From: Ramazzottius varieornatus
Taxonomy: Eukaryota > Tardigrada > Eutardigrada > Parachela > Ramazzottiidae
Assembly: GCA_001949185.1 (NCBI GenBank)
Contig: BDGG01000022.1
Span: 226,098 to 290,097, forward strand
Length of the DNA stretch: 64,000 nt
Direction: 5' to 3'
Shown here: in pieces, positions 36,577 to 50,200 of the stretch
Numbering within the stretch: the stretch's first letter is position 1
Layout of the letters: each line of letters begins with the position of its first letter
The notes under the pieces: model-generated
Seen by the model: only the letters and a program-made list of their open reading frames with translations
Database searches by the model: none
Told to the model about the DNA's origin: nothing
Program-made: the position numbers and the translations under genes

Positions 36577-39339
36577 AAAACAGAGGTGTATTTCCCAACG
36601 AGGAAGTACCCCGTCACCTCAAGGTGCTAATAATCAGATGTACAAACACTCTGGCGAAACACCCAACCTTCCCGGGCATCCTCATACAGCTCCATCCATA
36701 ATTATCAACTGGCAAGGACAAATCTTGATGGACAGATCAATGGAGAAGGAGATCACTGGTTCCCGGCAGAAATGAACAATGGAGTTGTGATGGGACGACC
36801 AGTAGCAGCCAAAGTAGGTGAACGGTGATTGGATGGACAAAGTGGCGAAAGGCCTTCGAGGCGCTGAAGTGCCAAGTGAAGAAAAGTCAGACAATGTGTG
36901 CGAGAAACTCGGCAGATGACCCAAGAGCGGCAAAGTGGCAAGAACCATGCAGCCGGTGATGGAATGAGCGAGCGAGCGAGTGAGGGACAGACTGGTTAGC
37001 TCATGCATGCAGGACGAGATCTTTCCTCACCTTATATTATTAAGATACCACACTGGACCCAAGCCGTCAAACCTACCACCAGTAAGATACATTCAACCGA
37101 CCAGTGCATACGCTATCAACGGTGCAAACAAGTGTTTCAAAGGGACTTTTAGTTTGTACTAGTACGAGAAGACTGCCTGCTTGACTGCTCCTGGACAGTG
37201 ACAAACACCGTCAAACAGTTCTGCACTTTGACTGTACAAGGTGTATAATCATAGTTGCGTTGGCACCAGCCATTGATATCCTCATTCCGAAGGTTCACCC
37301 TACCGCACCGCCAGGCCATACAAGCGCTCTCATTAGCTCGACGGTCTTTGTCGTCAACTTGGGCTGCGACGTTTATGACGTCGTGACAATAAAAAAGTAG
37401 AGCCGGGTCCCGCTCCCGGACGATCATGCAGTGCCTATCACACTTCACCAATCAGCAGTGAACCCACGTGCTGAGCTCCATAACCCAATTAACGGGCGGT
37501 TGTGTACCCCCGCTTCGCAATGAAGACTAAGAAGGCGTCCTACGACAAGTCTAAGAGCACGCTCTGGACTCTGGGGACTACTAAAGCTTCATCTTTCTTT
37601 CGGGGACATGCATGACAATCCTGCTTGATAATGGCATAGCTCGCACTTCTCCTGCAGGTTTCCAGACTTTGAGTCTTACGCAGGTCGCAGGACACTGCAA
37701 GGCCAGGTAAATTAGCTGCGAAATTGACTGGTAAAACTTTGGTGCATCGTTTACACGTCATGACATCGGAAAGGAAGGTTGAGGCGGGGGAAGTGAAGTG
37801 AAACGCTGTTTTTGAACTTTACAGACCAGTGACCACAGCTGGAGCTGCAGCGACCACCCTTTGCACCTACCCATCAGATTGTTATTGCTTATTGCTGGCC
37901 ATTTTTAAATTGGCCATCTCTGCAAAACACTGCCAGAAAAAGAGACATGCTTATATCGAGCTTTTATCCTACTCTACAATTAAGTTTGGGTCCATCTTGC
38001 CCTCCGTTATAAGTGCCAATTATAGACCTTTTTCCTTCTTGACAACTTCCTCTTCTCATGTGACGATGCAGTCTCGAAGCACCTTCAGCCAGATGCCGCC
38101 ATATTCCCTCCATCAAGGTGTATTAACATGTTTTTTGCTCTGGCAGATGGACAACCTTCGAGGAGCATGAGCTAGCAAGAACCATGTTGAAACAATTCAA
38201 GGTTAAGAATAACAAGCACGACGATGAGGCAGACTCGTCCATCACTTTTGGCCCCGTTTAGCGCTAACCACAAGTCCGCCTTTGTACTTTGCTAACAAAA
38301 ACAAACATTCGATCGGATGTCTCGTCTTTTGATAAGGTTCGCCGCCTGCCGCCACATAATATTAGCTCTACAAATGCCACATCGATTACCGAGCCATTAC
38401 GTCGCTTGGCCAAATTGTTACCACTTTGCAAAACATCAGTCACAATAATGCGCTGGCCTCATACTTTCGACCGTGGTAAAGGAAGGTTACGTAGATTGTA
38501 ATGTACAAGAGTGAACTGCCGCTCGGTACCACTGGTCAGGACGTTTTCAGTACCTTCAAGGAGAATAGAGTCACAGTTAGATGAAGGTTAAGAAAAGAGC
38601 CCGGTCAAGGAGGATCCCATAAAGACGGCCTACCATCATATATCATGCTGCTGTTATGGGGGTTAATTCTTTTCTTATGAACCTTATTCCACGCTTGTCA
38701 AATTTCGCGAACGATCAGTAACAGAAAGCTTGGCCAATTGTTTCGAATCAAAAGAAATGATTGTCTGTGATTAGTCATTAGAGATGTGACTGCAATGCCA
38801 ATACAACTGAATACGTTGTTGGCTATGCCATAGCCTATGGTATTAGAATAACTTCCGCCGCTTAATCCTTTGGTCTTTCTTGTGAAGTGAAGCTCGAACA
38901 AGCGCGAAGCCCTCCATTAGATTATACATTAATGGCTTCGAGAACCTGTTGACGTCGACGCGAACAAGCGAGACTTAGAACTTGGCGCTGTTCCTCACCA
39001 GCAAAAGTTGCGTGACTTTATCAGGGACATGCATCCACATCCTCATGTCGCGCAAGGTTTTATTCGTACAGTCAAGTCGGAGACTGCAGCTCGACGCAGG
39101 CGACCTCTACTGAGCAGGCCCGGGGAAAGCATTCTGCCATTGTTGACATTACAGCCGCAAAAACAGCATAAAAAGACACCAATCGATGGCCATGCTTGAT
39201 ATTGCGTAATAAAGAAAGGAAGTGCTGCAAGTGGAGGCCGGATGAGAGGGTAACACAAGGCTGGATGAGATTGATAAAACGCACTGAAAAAGACTATAGG
39301 CAAATGGCTGCTGCGAGTGCTGTTGAGCTTGGCTTGCGG
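36577..39339. other. Intergenic, no gene supported
   Basis: Minus-strand frames at 37149-37451 and 37540-37761 and plus-strand frames at 37829-38170 and 39008-39199 are open but lack recognisable domains or consistent splice signals. The interval would include the 3' UTR of the LHFPL-like gene and upstream sequence of PAN-ZP gene 1. Confidence 0.4.
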
Positions 39340-40186
39340 TTAGACTTCGTGGCCCTGGACGTCGCTGGGATGATAGCGGCTACAGCCGTTTCTGTCCAGT
39401 GACACCATCGGCACACCTCCACTGCCGTAGGCTTCCTCATCCAGTTCCTGCGAAGGATACGCTGCTGGAGATAGACGCCATGACGAAAAAGACAGGACAA
39501 ACTCGGCGGCCCCAGCGGCAATCAGGATAAAGTAGCACCAATATAAACGGCAAGAGCCTACACCATATCACGTACACGGGTTATTCTCAGACCTTGGCTT
39601 AAAGGTGGTCAAATTCCACTATGCTTCACCTAGTCTGAACTTGTCGGAATTGCCGCAGGCATCTCTGACCTCGCGCTGATCCCAACCCAAGGGATAGATA
39701 CAAATACCCAGGACGATCAGTAAGCCTGTAATTGAAACAAAGCGGGGTAAACATTACAACCGCAAGGAGGTAAGACAGAGGCAGAATGACTACTGTACCG
39801 GCTGCCAAGTGTAGAGCCAGCAGAGCACGAAAAAAGAGCTGCGTCCACAAGTGGGGAACCCAACATGCCAGGAAAGACATGACGGAAGCAAACAGGGACA
39901 GGGAGACCCCGAGGCCCACCAAGAGGGTGGCCATCTGCCATGCGACCGAAGGAACGTCCAGGAAGCTCTCATAGCGACCACACTCGTTGACAATCACCAG
40001 TTCCGTCTTGTCCTGGCTAATTTGCGGGAAGGTGCAACGGCGAAAGGAGCCGAAAAAGGTGGCCGTGTTGATGGCCGAAGCTACTCTCAACTGGCCCTTA
40101 ATCCAATAGGGCAGAAAAAATCCCATACAGGCAGCCGCTGAAGAAGACATTGACAATAAGACGAAGCAGGAAGTACAGCTACCCAT
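39340..40186 (-). CDS. LHFPL-family tetraspan membrane protein, complete
   Basis: The ATG at 40186 begins MGSCTSCFVLLSMSSSAAAC, which leads into TM1 and GFFLPYWIKGQL. The first extracellular loop has the LHFPL hallmark SFRRCTFP and CGRYESFLDVPSVAWQ. TM2 and TM3 follow in the same exon, ending ALLALHLAA at a GTACAG donor. The next exon reads LLIVLGICIYPLGWDQREVR and DACGNSDKFRLG, and the last (from about 39555) reads SCRLYWCYFILIAAGAAEF with a cytosolic tail ending HPSDVQGHEV. The total is about 215 residues, normal for the family. LHFPL proteins act as auxiliary subunits. LHFPL5 belongs to the vertebrate hair-cell mechanotransduction complex and LHFPL4 stabilises GABA-A receptors. Which subtype this is cannot be settled by eye. 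Confidence 0.88.
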
Positions 40187-43005
40187 CACATCATCATCAT
40201 CGTGACCGCAGTGCTGTTCCCCCACAGTCCCTGCTTAAAGAAGCGTTTCATCCAAACTGCTCTCGTCTCCCCCAACCAATCTCCCCATTATCCGGGCGTC
40301 GTTGCATTGCACAGATACGCATGGTTTTGCCATTCCGTCAAATGTCATAGCGCCACACATGATATCACGGTAAAGCCATCTGATGTATATAAAAAACCGT
40401 TGCATGTGTATATCAAAAAGGACGAGAGGCGGCATTCGGGGCGCGGCGCTTCCCAGGTAGACGAGGAAGATGGTTGTTTCTGACCTAAGACAACTTCATG
40501 TGCATGGATTGCGCGGGTGAGATTACATGGGAAATTAGAAAACGACTGCAAAAGGAGGAAAGAAGATGTTAAAGTCGCGGTGGACAATTGAGGAGGCAAT
40601 GCAGCGTAACCTGACATGTACTACGCAGCAGTTACACTCAAGATAGCCCGCAGTGTAGAGAAAAGGGGAAAGTTGACATTGACGCTGAAAGTTATGGGAT
40701 GAAAGGGGGCAGAAGAAAGAGGACTATTAGCTGGAGCGTAGCAAAGAGTAATTCTTTGAGCAAACGATCGTTTTAGCCTTTGACAACAAGTACCCGTCGG
40801 TCCCCTCCTTCCTATAAGGCTGCTGCTCCCTTCTCTTCTCCTTGTTGCATCCAAGAAAGACCGACAGGATGGCTCCTGATATGCCCAACGTCGAATTTCG
40901 TCTGCAGCTGGCCTAACTTAATACGGGGTTGCGATGTCTTCTATCGATGCATAGGATGATAGAGACCTGCTGTTACCCCCCTTCGGCCACACTGCATGCC
41001 ACACATGCAACCGACAGATGCAGCCATGTGTAAAACCAACTGCGATGACTACTCCGCTCGTAATCCCGATTCTTGGGAATCGAGAAAGAAGGCAACTGCG
41101 GCATTCAGCTACCAGCTGGTACTGGGCTTTCAGAATCAAAGATCGACAACTTCTTTTTCAAAAGCCCCAAGTGTTTCCGTAAAGTTTTGCCATATCGGGT
41201 CTGGAGTGTGGAGACGCATACAAGTACATTATAGTCCACCATCTAAAAGAGGAAGTACACGTGGAGCTGGGTTGTACAGGTACTAGTAAGTGCTGCCATC
41301 TGTCAGAACCTTCACAAACGAGTGATCGAGACCATGCAATCTACATTCGTCTTGCGTGCTGTTATTCAGTCGTTATGATCTTATTCTCCAAACTATCAAC
41401 CTCTCGAACCAAGGGCCATGGCACGTTAGCTGTATTTTCAGCCGGATATTACCGGTGCTAGCCTGCGGGCTACATGGCTAAAAGAATGTTACAAGAGAAC
41501 CGCGAAGAGGGGTCAGCTTATCAGACGAAACGAAAGGGAAAGACTTGGTCTTGTGATCGAGCACACATTGCGATACTTAAGTTAGTTAGCGTGGTAAGGC
41601 TGCCTGATTAAAAACCTACTAAGGCGGCAGCAACAAAGCGACATCAGAACGAAAACGGAGTAGACGCTAATGAACAACGATCTCACCACCAATAACAGCA
41701 TATTCACTTTCCGTTTTCACTTACTACATCATTCACTTACTACATTAGTCAGTTGCCCCATGGCGAACTCTCGCTTTCTTCCTCCTCCGTACGTGTACCT
41801 TCCGCAAACGAAATTAACATGGACGCAAGTCAGACAAATGTCTTGTAACCAGCTGCTCACTTCAAGATCACCTTCTGCTTTCATGGTAAAGCAACCGGCG
41901 GAGCATGAACCCTATTGTGCACCGGCCAACAGTGTTTGAATATATAGCCAGTGATGGAAGGACTTCTGAGCTCGCTCGCAACAAAGGATGCCGCCGCCTG
42001 TCACACATCATTCTTTCCACCGAAACTGTTGCTTGCATCATAACAACGAATCATGATACAGTAGGCCTCGGTCAATTAGTTGCCATTATCGATAAAGCTC
42101 AGCTAGTCGCAATCCGACGGGAAAGCGTCACATTCTGACAATCTTCGATAGGCCAATCATAAGCAAAACGTGTACCGTGCAATTAGAATATACTGCTTTT
42201 GATGTACACGCATACGCTTAAGTTTTCAACATTTTTTCCTGTATGCAATATGGAAATAACTTTTTGCCGCAGCTATGCATCAATTTTTGCTTTCAAAAAA
42301 AAGCTCCTCTAACCAAAATACGGAGAAATTCTTGTGGCGTGAGCTGTAACATGGGCCGTAACATAGCCCGTCAGCACTTTCGGTCTCATCAATTCCATAT
42401 GATTTCTCCGACGTAAGTCTACCTCTGCCGGACAAAAACAGGTTTGAACCATGCAAAATATCCTCACTGTTGGACTATTATACGGTGTAGTGAGGTGAGA
42501 AGTGAGCAGTATACCGGCGTAAGACATCCGCCAGTATGAGGAAAGAAGCAAAGAGGCACCTAATGGACGGAATGGTCCAGCGGTCAGGACATTGACTGGG
42601 GCGCTGTACAAAGCCATAAACCAACTCTGGCAAGAACCGCGCATACCCTGCGTACACCTGTGTACTTGATAATGCTGTACTTTCCAACCGTACAACACAA
42701 AGTAATACCGCCGTCGATCCAACAACGTCTCAACCGGAGAAGCATGTGCTAATTTGCTGCCTTGGCCAGGTACTACAGGTAGGTGACACCGGCATACATC
42801 ATCTTCACGGTTGTCTTCGTTCGAGCTCGAGCCGTAATGAGAAATCAGAACGTTTCGGAAATGGACAGCCGCCCTTCCTGCCTGTCAGTCTAGCTTCCCA
42901 ACAGCGCAGTCCTGCAATTTGCTTCTTGCCTCAGCTACACTCAACAAAAGGTTCCGGCCGGCCGGAAGCGTGCTATAACGACCAGCAAATTTCAACCGCC
43001 CTCCT
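40187..43005. other. Intergenic upstream of LHFPL-like gene
   Basis: Many short frames lie here (for example 40918-41139 - and 42309-42725 -) with no motif recognised. Promoters of the LHFPL-like gene and possibly of PAN-ZP gene 2 would lie at its two ends. Confidence 0.4.
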
Positions 43006-43251
43006 TTATCGTAGACTAGACGGTACACCTAGTGCTGCCCTACACATTTGGACGTTTTGCTTCTCGAAGGTAGGCACGTCGACGTTTACCAGCCTGTTGA
43101 TGACAAAAACCTCAGTGTGCTGACTACTGAGAGCGACACCGACGCTAAAGCACCACCGGCTGCTGGTCAGCGCGGAATAATTCTTCAATTCCGGCTCAAA
43201 TCCGGATGTTGACACAATCACATGTCCGTTCTCTGTCTGTATGCCTGACAT
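43006..43251 (-). CDS. Small open frame divergent from PAN-ZP gene 2
   Basis: The ATG at 43251 opens an 81-codon frame beginning MSGIQTENGHVIVSTSGFEP, with mixed composition, no signal peptide and no recognised domain. It faces away from PAN-ZP gene 2 with only 117 bp between the two ATGs. It may be a first exon, a small gene or chance. Confidence 0.2.
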   Translation of the reverse strand: MSGIQTENGHVIVSTSGFEPELKNYSALTSSRWCFSVGVALSSQHTEVFVINRLVNVDVPTFEKQNVQMCRAALGVPSSLR

Positions 43252-43368
43252 GATGAGATGTTGTAATCTCCCTTAACCGTACCAAGTCTGCCAGGAAAGA
43301 AGGAACGATCATAACCGTGATATCCGGAATCAGCTACAACCTTTCCATAAAGCTTTTATCCCGCGGAA

Positions 43369-46367
43369 ATGTTACGGCGTACTGTGGCCCCGATGTTCAG
43401 GAGCATTGTTATACTCCTGATGGCAAGTCCTCTGTTGACACACGGTGAGCTATGGTATTAATGTGACGTGAAAAAGCCCTCACTCAACGGGACTCTTCGA
43501 CCAGTGCGTGTATATGCTTTCTCTACAGGCCAGTGTCCAGCCGGGAGTGGTGTCAGCTTCGAGGTAGTGACGGGAGCCATCTTTATGAATGACAAGGGCA
43601 GGCTCAGTCAGTTCCAAACCTTTGATTTGTTGGAATGCATCAAAGCTTGTCGCACTTCCACCGCCTGCTCATCGGCCAACTTTGAGACGGGCCTGTGTAC
43701 CTTGTCGCAGTTCAATGCGTCGGCCATGCCCGACAGCCTCCGTACCGATGACTTCCCCGTCTTCCCCAACTACCTGCAAAAGATTTGCCTGCGCGAGATG
43801 CCTACCAGCTGTCAGCGCGACTGGGCCTTTCAACGGACCGTCAATTACTACCTGGAAGGCCAGGATACCAAGACCATCTCCGTCAGGTCCAAGGAAGAAT
43901 GCCTGGATGCCTGTCTGAAAGAGGAAACCTTCAAGTGTTATTCCGCCGAGATGCGTTATCATAATCGCACCTGCGTCCTCAGCAGTACCAGCCAATCCAT
44001 CCTGCAACAACGCCTACAAAAAGTCCCCGACGGAACCAACATTGACTATTTCGAAAACAACTGCCAAAATGGTGGGTAACCTCACATATGATTGGCGGAA
44101 GAAAGAAGTGGCTAAGTTAAAGACTAGGGGTATTTGGTCCTTTGTAGAACCGCGAAGCTACTGCGAGTACAACCGTATTCGAGGTCGGGTCCTCAAGGCC
44201 AGCGACGTGGTACGAAGTAAGGTAGCGTCACTGGAAGAATGCAAAGGCTTGTGTCTCAATGCCACTTTCACTTGCAATTACTACCACTACGGCCAATTAT
44301 CGGATGACGAGTGCAGCCTGAGCCATCACAGCGCCATCACGCTATCCCACATTTCCGAGCCATACGTCTTCAGCGCCGACTTTATCTCCTACGAACTACG
44401 GGCCTGTTTCAGCAGTAAGTCCGCTTTATTAAACACCCTCACTCCCATCTATACAATGCAATTTGACTTTGTAGTCAAGCTGTCATGTGAAGCCAAAAAG
44501 ATGGTAGCCAGCATCGAGACGAACAGGGTCTTTGATGGTCTAGTCTACGCCAAAGAACAGCCCAAGAGCTGCCTGACGGAAGTCAACAATTCCTCAGAAT
44601 TCCAGCTGGCCATGCCGCTGGACGGCACCCTCTGCAACACCGCCAGCAACAATAAGGGCCTATACAGTAACTACATTATGATCCAGTACAACAAAAAGAT
44701 AGTCACGTCGAAAGATATGTGAGGACTGCTCGTTGGCCAGCACCATTTTGGCTGTTGTTTTCGAAATGATCAATGTTGCTTCCATCAGGGGCTTGGCCAT
44801 TTCCTGCGAATACGACCTGGGCAGTCGTAATGTGACCGGCACACTAACCACCAATGGGTACCTTCCTTACACCCATCATGTAACGACGTCGAACCTTTCA
44901 ACAACGACGTCTTATTGTCCTTTCAGTGCGCCAACCATAACGGAGAACGTCAACTACAAGGTCCCTTCGCCCATCGTGCAGATGAGTATTCGCGACAGTA
45001 GTGGCAACCCTCTGATTTCCGCCACTGTTGGCGACAAGATCCACATCCAGTTCGACCTAGCCGCCACCAACGGTAAGCTATCACTACTGCAGCAGCCACA
45101 ATGCATTCATCAACTTGGTCCTCTGTTTCAGGAGCCGACATCTACAACATTTTCGTCAAAGACGTGGTGGCGGTGGACGCAATAGGCAAAACACGCATCA
45201 AAATGATTGATGCCAACGGGTACGTTCTTCCCCTCCTTGGGTCCTTACTATAGGTATGTGATCAAGAGAGGAGAAACACGGCTCGTTCGTTTCTATATAG
45301 TTGCCCATCGGACGACATTGTGCTGGGACCGGTGGAAAGTCTCAACGAGGGACGAACCCTGCGTCTACCCATCGAGGCCTTCAAGTTCCCTTCCAACGAC
45401 GAAGTGGAGTTTACCGCTCTCATCAAGCCCTGCCAGAAGCAATGCGAGCCGGCCCAGTGCATTGACGACGCCACCCAGATTGTCTACAGCAGCTTCGGCA
45501 AGCGTCGGCGTCGTCGCGACCTGGAAGAAGCCTCCCTCAGCGACGACCTCCTCATCACAAGCACCACCGCCAGTGTCCCATCACTTCGTCAAGATGGGGA
45601 GAAGGATAACGTGCTGGTCCATCACCGTATCAACGTCAACGATGTCTTCTCTTCATGTGCCAATGGTGTGCCTCGCCAAGATTGTCTCCGGCAGCAGCAG
45701 GCGGCTATTTCCACGCTGGCTTACCAAGCTCTGCAACAAAGTAAGTAAGCCCTCTCGCTGTCCACCGCCTGACAAGTAATTATGGGACAATTAGGCAAAA
45801 GTATTGCATTGCCGCTGAGAATAGGTAGCAGGTACATGGCTGCACAGTGATAGTTATGGCTGACTAACGATAAAGCTGTAAACTGGTGCTGGCCAATTAG
45901 GCCGCCTAATTGGCTTGGTGTACGGTACAGATGGACGGGATTCATCTGTTTCAGCAGAAGGTGGCAATGGGGCTCGCTCCATCGACCTGAGTGGCATCGT
46001 CTGCATACACAAGCTGGCCATTGCCGTCGCATCCTCCGTCGTCCTCCTCATTCAGCTGGTCTTTGCCGTCGCCTTGGCTTTTATCTGCCAGCGTTACCGT
46101 GTTCAACGAAAGCCTCGCTTCAAGGCTTCGCTGGACATTTCCAAGCCGACACTGTCCAGCAACAACACCTCCTGCACCCAAACTAGCTCCTCCGCCACCG
46201 CCTCCCTCTTTGACTCTTCCCAACAATCGTCCGACAGCGCTTCCGGTAACTACGCCCTACCGCACACTCTGCAGACCAACAGCCACCTCAATCCCACCGA
46301 GTCTCACTACAGCACCACAACAGCCTTCCAGGAGATGAGTAAAGCCCTAACAGCCAGCAAAACATGA
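43369..46367 (+). CDS. PAN/ZP-domain type I membrane protein 2 (NompA/NOAH-like)
   Basis: The ATG at 43369 gives a signal peptide (MFRSIVILLMASPLLTHG) and splices in frame to GQCPAGSGVSFEVVTGA. There are three PAN-like modules: CPAGSGVSFEV, CQRDWAFQRTVNYYLEG and CEYNRIRGRVLKASD. The ZP module begins VKLSCEAKKMVASIETN and includes NSSEFQLAMPLDG and ITENVNYKVPSPIVQM. A polybasic furin-type site (GKRRRRRDLEE) lies near 45505. The membrane span (LAIAVASSVVLLIQLVFAVA) is followed by a serine/threonine-rich cytosolic tail of about 95 residues ending MSKALTASKT. The second PAN module matches that of the gene at 33298 (CSREWAFERVV), so the two are paralogues. About nine exons are present. The region 44660-44950 has the least certain splice pattern. 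Confidence 0.87.
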
Positions 46368-47232
46368 AAGATACTATGACACATTAACGTAACTATACGG
46401 AGCTTCCCCATCAAACACACCTTAGTGTCGTGTCTTCCCTCCCGTTGATTACTACGACGTTTTTTACGAATTTTAAGCTATGGATCTTGTGAGCGGAGTC
46501 CGTAGCGTCCGCTCAAATTTGTTAAGTTTTTCTGCCTATGCGCCGAGCCATATATGATAGCATTGTTTCTTTGGATCCTGATTCTTGGCCTACTACCGTT
46601 CCTCGCGATAAAGTTTAGATACCAGTAATAGAAAGTTCCTTTTCCGCCATACTCTGCGATCGTTCTTTATCCGGACACCTCGTTTGGGATACACTACATG
46701 AGCTTCGGTGAAAGTTCCCATGACGATCCCGCCTACAAGACAACAGCATTTTCATTTGATACCATCAATGAGCATTTTGTCCCGTGACACGCCATTCACT
46801 ATCGTACAACTGTATCCTCCAATTTCTTCTCTACGATAATCATCATACAGTTCGACGCGGTCAAGTACCATCTGCAGGATTATAACTGATATCGCATTTG
46901 GCAACTACAAAACCTGTAGTGATTAAAGACCAGGAAAGCGATCATGACAGCAAACGGCGCTGCAGTCTAAAAGGTGGTCTACAGCAAGAGAGGTCTTGGT
47001 TTACACGGTTGTGGGGGGAAGAGTCACAGCTACCTTGGTGCATGCTAATGGAGAGAGCCTCATTATTCAGCCACTGAATGAACCGGAAGGGGACATCGTC
47101 ACGCCACAGTCAAACTTCATCTGCCGCTGCTTCCAAATATTCCAAGCTCTCGGTAAGCACGATGTACTTTCGCCAATCACCAGACCTCGCTACGATACTG
47201 TGATCACAATTCGTCTACGACTTTGTGTGCTA
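46368..47232. other. Intergenic / 5' region of anoctamin
   Basis: A frame open from 46996 runs into the anoctamin N-terminal region but starts at a TTG codon. It could hold an upstream coding exon ending at 47152 (donor GTAAGC). Nothing else is recognisable. Confidence 0.4.
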
Positions 47233-50200
47233 ATGCAGCAAAGTGACGAAGAGGAAGAGGAGGATGAAACAGATTCGGATGGCGGCAGCCAAGACAGCTC
47301 AAGCCAACAGGCACTGCACAGCGCACCACCTTCCCTTCCTTCTTCCGCCTCTTCACACCAGTCCTCTTCCAAAGCATCTTTCAGACTTAGCTCCTCATCT
47401 CAGATTAGTATCGTTATCCATACTGAGCCTATTCCCGACGAAGAGGACCATGCGGCAGCACCTGAGCTTCACTCGACGTCACAGCTGGCCTTGCTAGATG
47501 GACCAGCAAAGGGGCAAGAAGACCAGGCCGAAGTAGCCGAATCAATAGCAGCAACAGCCAGCGGCCCCATCCCCAACATTAACGACCCTTCCATGTTAAC
47601 CTACTTCCTGGATCACAAGCGGCCCATTGGTAGGTAAGTAAGCCCTCAGATCCCATTCCTCCCTTCCTTTCACCGATTCCTAGTATAAGTTTGTGCTAAA
47701 ACAAAGCCATCGGACATGATACACCTCGCCGTTGTTTCTGCAGATTACGCTCTGGTTTATGAAGTTAGCAAGCAGGATAAGGCTAGCGGCGCGGAAACGG
47801 ACGGTCAGAGACGTAATCATTTTATCCAAGAAATGGAAATGCTCGGCATCAACGTCGAGGAGGTACGTATTGCCAACGAAATCTGCCTTTCGGACCTCAT
47901 TCAGAAACTGGAACTTTGCTACAGAGTGAAGCCAGTCAACGTTCAGGGCACATCACCCACTTTGTAAAGCTACATTTGCCATGGGATACCATCAAAGACT
48001 GGGCCGAAAAGTTACACATGCGAGTACCACTGCAGGTTTGTCTAACAGCAGCTTGTTCCTGATCTGTCCAGCTGATAGTACTGTATGTTTGTTGCAGGAA
48101 GCACCGGGGGAAATGACCAACTGGTCGCAAAAGGCCCTCGAGATCCTCCATCTACCCAACCACAACGCATTCCGCCAAGAGGTCCCTGCTACCCCGCCGC
48201 ATTATTACACCGCCCAGTTCCGTGCTGATCGACTGCAATTGTCAGTCTACGTAGCCTCTATCCTACCACATTCCACAATCAACGAAATGCCCTACATATT
48301 CACCATACTTATCTGCTCTTCTCTCCATGCGTAGCTATGTTTTCAACCAAGAACCCGAGCGGCTCTTCACTCGCCCACAACGCAGCTACATCATCCACGA
48401 AATGCTCCAGTCTGTCCGCTATGGCGACGAAAATCGCGGCGAAGTCGGTCTGGAGCGGCTAGTCAACGAAGGCATTGTTCGTGCTGCATTCCCACTCCAC
48501 GATGTAGGTATTATACTTGTACCTACTAGTATCTACATCTACCTGCCGATTCAGAGTTATCCTGTTCAATTAAGTTTCTTGTTCAAGACTCTTGTTCAAG
48601 TAGGGTCCCTTACTGGAAGAGCTTTCTTCCAAAGCGCTCAAGAAAGACAGCAAGGAACAAGCGCTCCATCAACGGCAGATTCTCCGAACATACTGGGCAT
48701 CCTTCAGCAAAGTACTGCGCTACCAACCCATGGAGCATATTCGTGGCTATTACGGCGAACAAGTGGCTCTCTACTTTTCCTGGCTAGGTTCGACCTCGAA
48801 GGTCTTGCTTGACGAAGCCGATCGCCTGACCGTTGCTCCTTGTACGTAGGTCTGTACAACGCCTGGCTGGTCCCGCTGTCCCTCATCGGCATTCTAGCCT
48901 TCCTGTATGGCTACCTGACCATCTCAGACGACCCGGTGGTGAAGGACATTTGCCAGCATGGCCACCAGCTTACTATGTGTCCCGTCTGTGATCACTGCCC
49001 CTATTGGCGCCTTTCTCAAGCCTGTTCAGCCAAACGTCTCGGCTATGTTTTTGATAACCCAGGAACCTGTCTCAGTGCCTTTCTCCTCTCCCTCTGGGGT
49101 AACCGAAAGTGCGCATTACCATCTTCCCTATATCAACTACTGTAATACTTCTTAAATTTTGCGAATTTGCGTCACGGTAAGCGTGTGCTGTATGCATCGA
49201 TCATCATACCTGTAACTTCACGCGTCCTGTGACGTCACTTCTTCGCAAAGTTCAAGAAGCATTACCGTATAAGTTAACACCAACAATGTCAACAGCATTG
49301 TTGCAGCCGTGCTGTTTGTCGAGTTGTGGAAGCGAAAGAACGCCGAACTGACCCACTACTTTGACTGCGACGAGTACAACGACGAGGAAGAACACCCACG
49401 AGCCGACTTTAGCCGGAATGCTCCCAAGATGCGCCGCAATGTGGTCACCGGCCAGTTGGAACCATACTTTCCCCCCGCGGCACTCTTACTGCGACGTGTG
49501 GTCAGTTGGGTCGCCAGCATATCCTTCGTGAGTCGACAAACTGTTTGTCCCCCTCTCCTTGTATTCACCTAGCTCGTGTTGACTACATAACATACACAAC
49601 GACCGTCTGATGACTACAGCTGCTGATTATATTCCTGGTGACGTTTGGGGTTATCCTCCTGCGGACCAGCATTTCGGCGGAGTTAACCAAGAACTACGGT
49701 ATGGAGAGCCCGCACCGCAAGCTGGCCAACATTGTGGCGGCTACCGTTACCCTGGCTTGCCTGCTGGTCCTCAACCGCTTCTACGTCGCCATTGCTCAAC
49801 GCTTAACAGCCTGGGGTAGGTCGAGTCATCAAGTTTCCACAATGCATACCACAATGTCCTTTTATACTGCTGCCTACAGAGATGCACCGCAGTGAGCGGG
49901 AGCACGAAGACAGCCTGGCATGGAAAGCCTACTGGTTTCAGTTTGTCAACTCGTTCAGCCCGGTCTTTTACATCGCCTTTATCAAAGGACGCTTCTTGGG
50001 CTATCCCGGTCATCGACGAAAGGTGGCCGGCATGATGCTAGAGTCCTGCGATATAGGTGGCTGCTTTGCCGAACTGGGCTTCCAGCTGATTGTTCTCATG
50101 TGTGGCAAACAAATCTTCTCCAATGCTCTCGAGTTTCTCTTACCGTACGTACCGATAATTCCATCATCATTACAAGTTTAGGCTATCACAGCGTTGACTT

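Noticed and set aside
42309-42725. Minus-strand 138-codon frame
   Set aside because: No domain or splice support was seen. Treated as chance.
46996-47232. N-terminal extension of the anoctamin
   Set aside because: The frame begins with TTG, not ATG. An upstream coding exon is possible but no start is supported.
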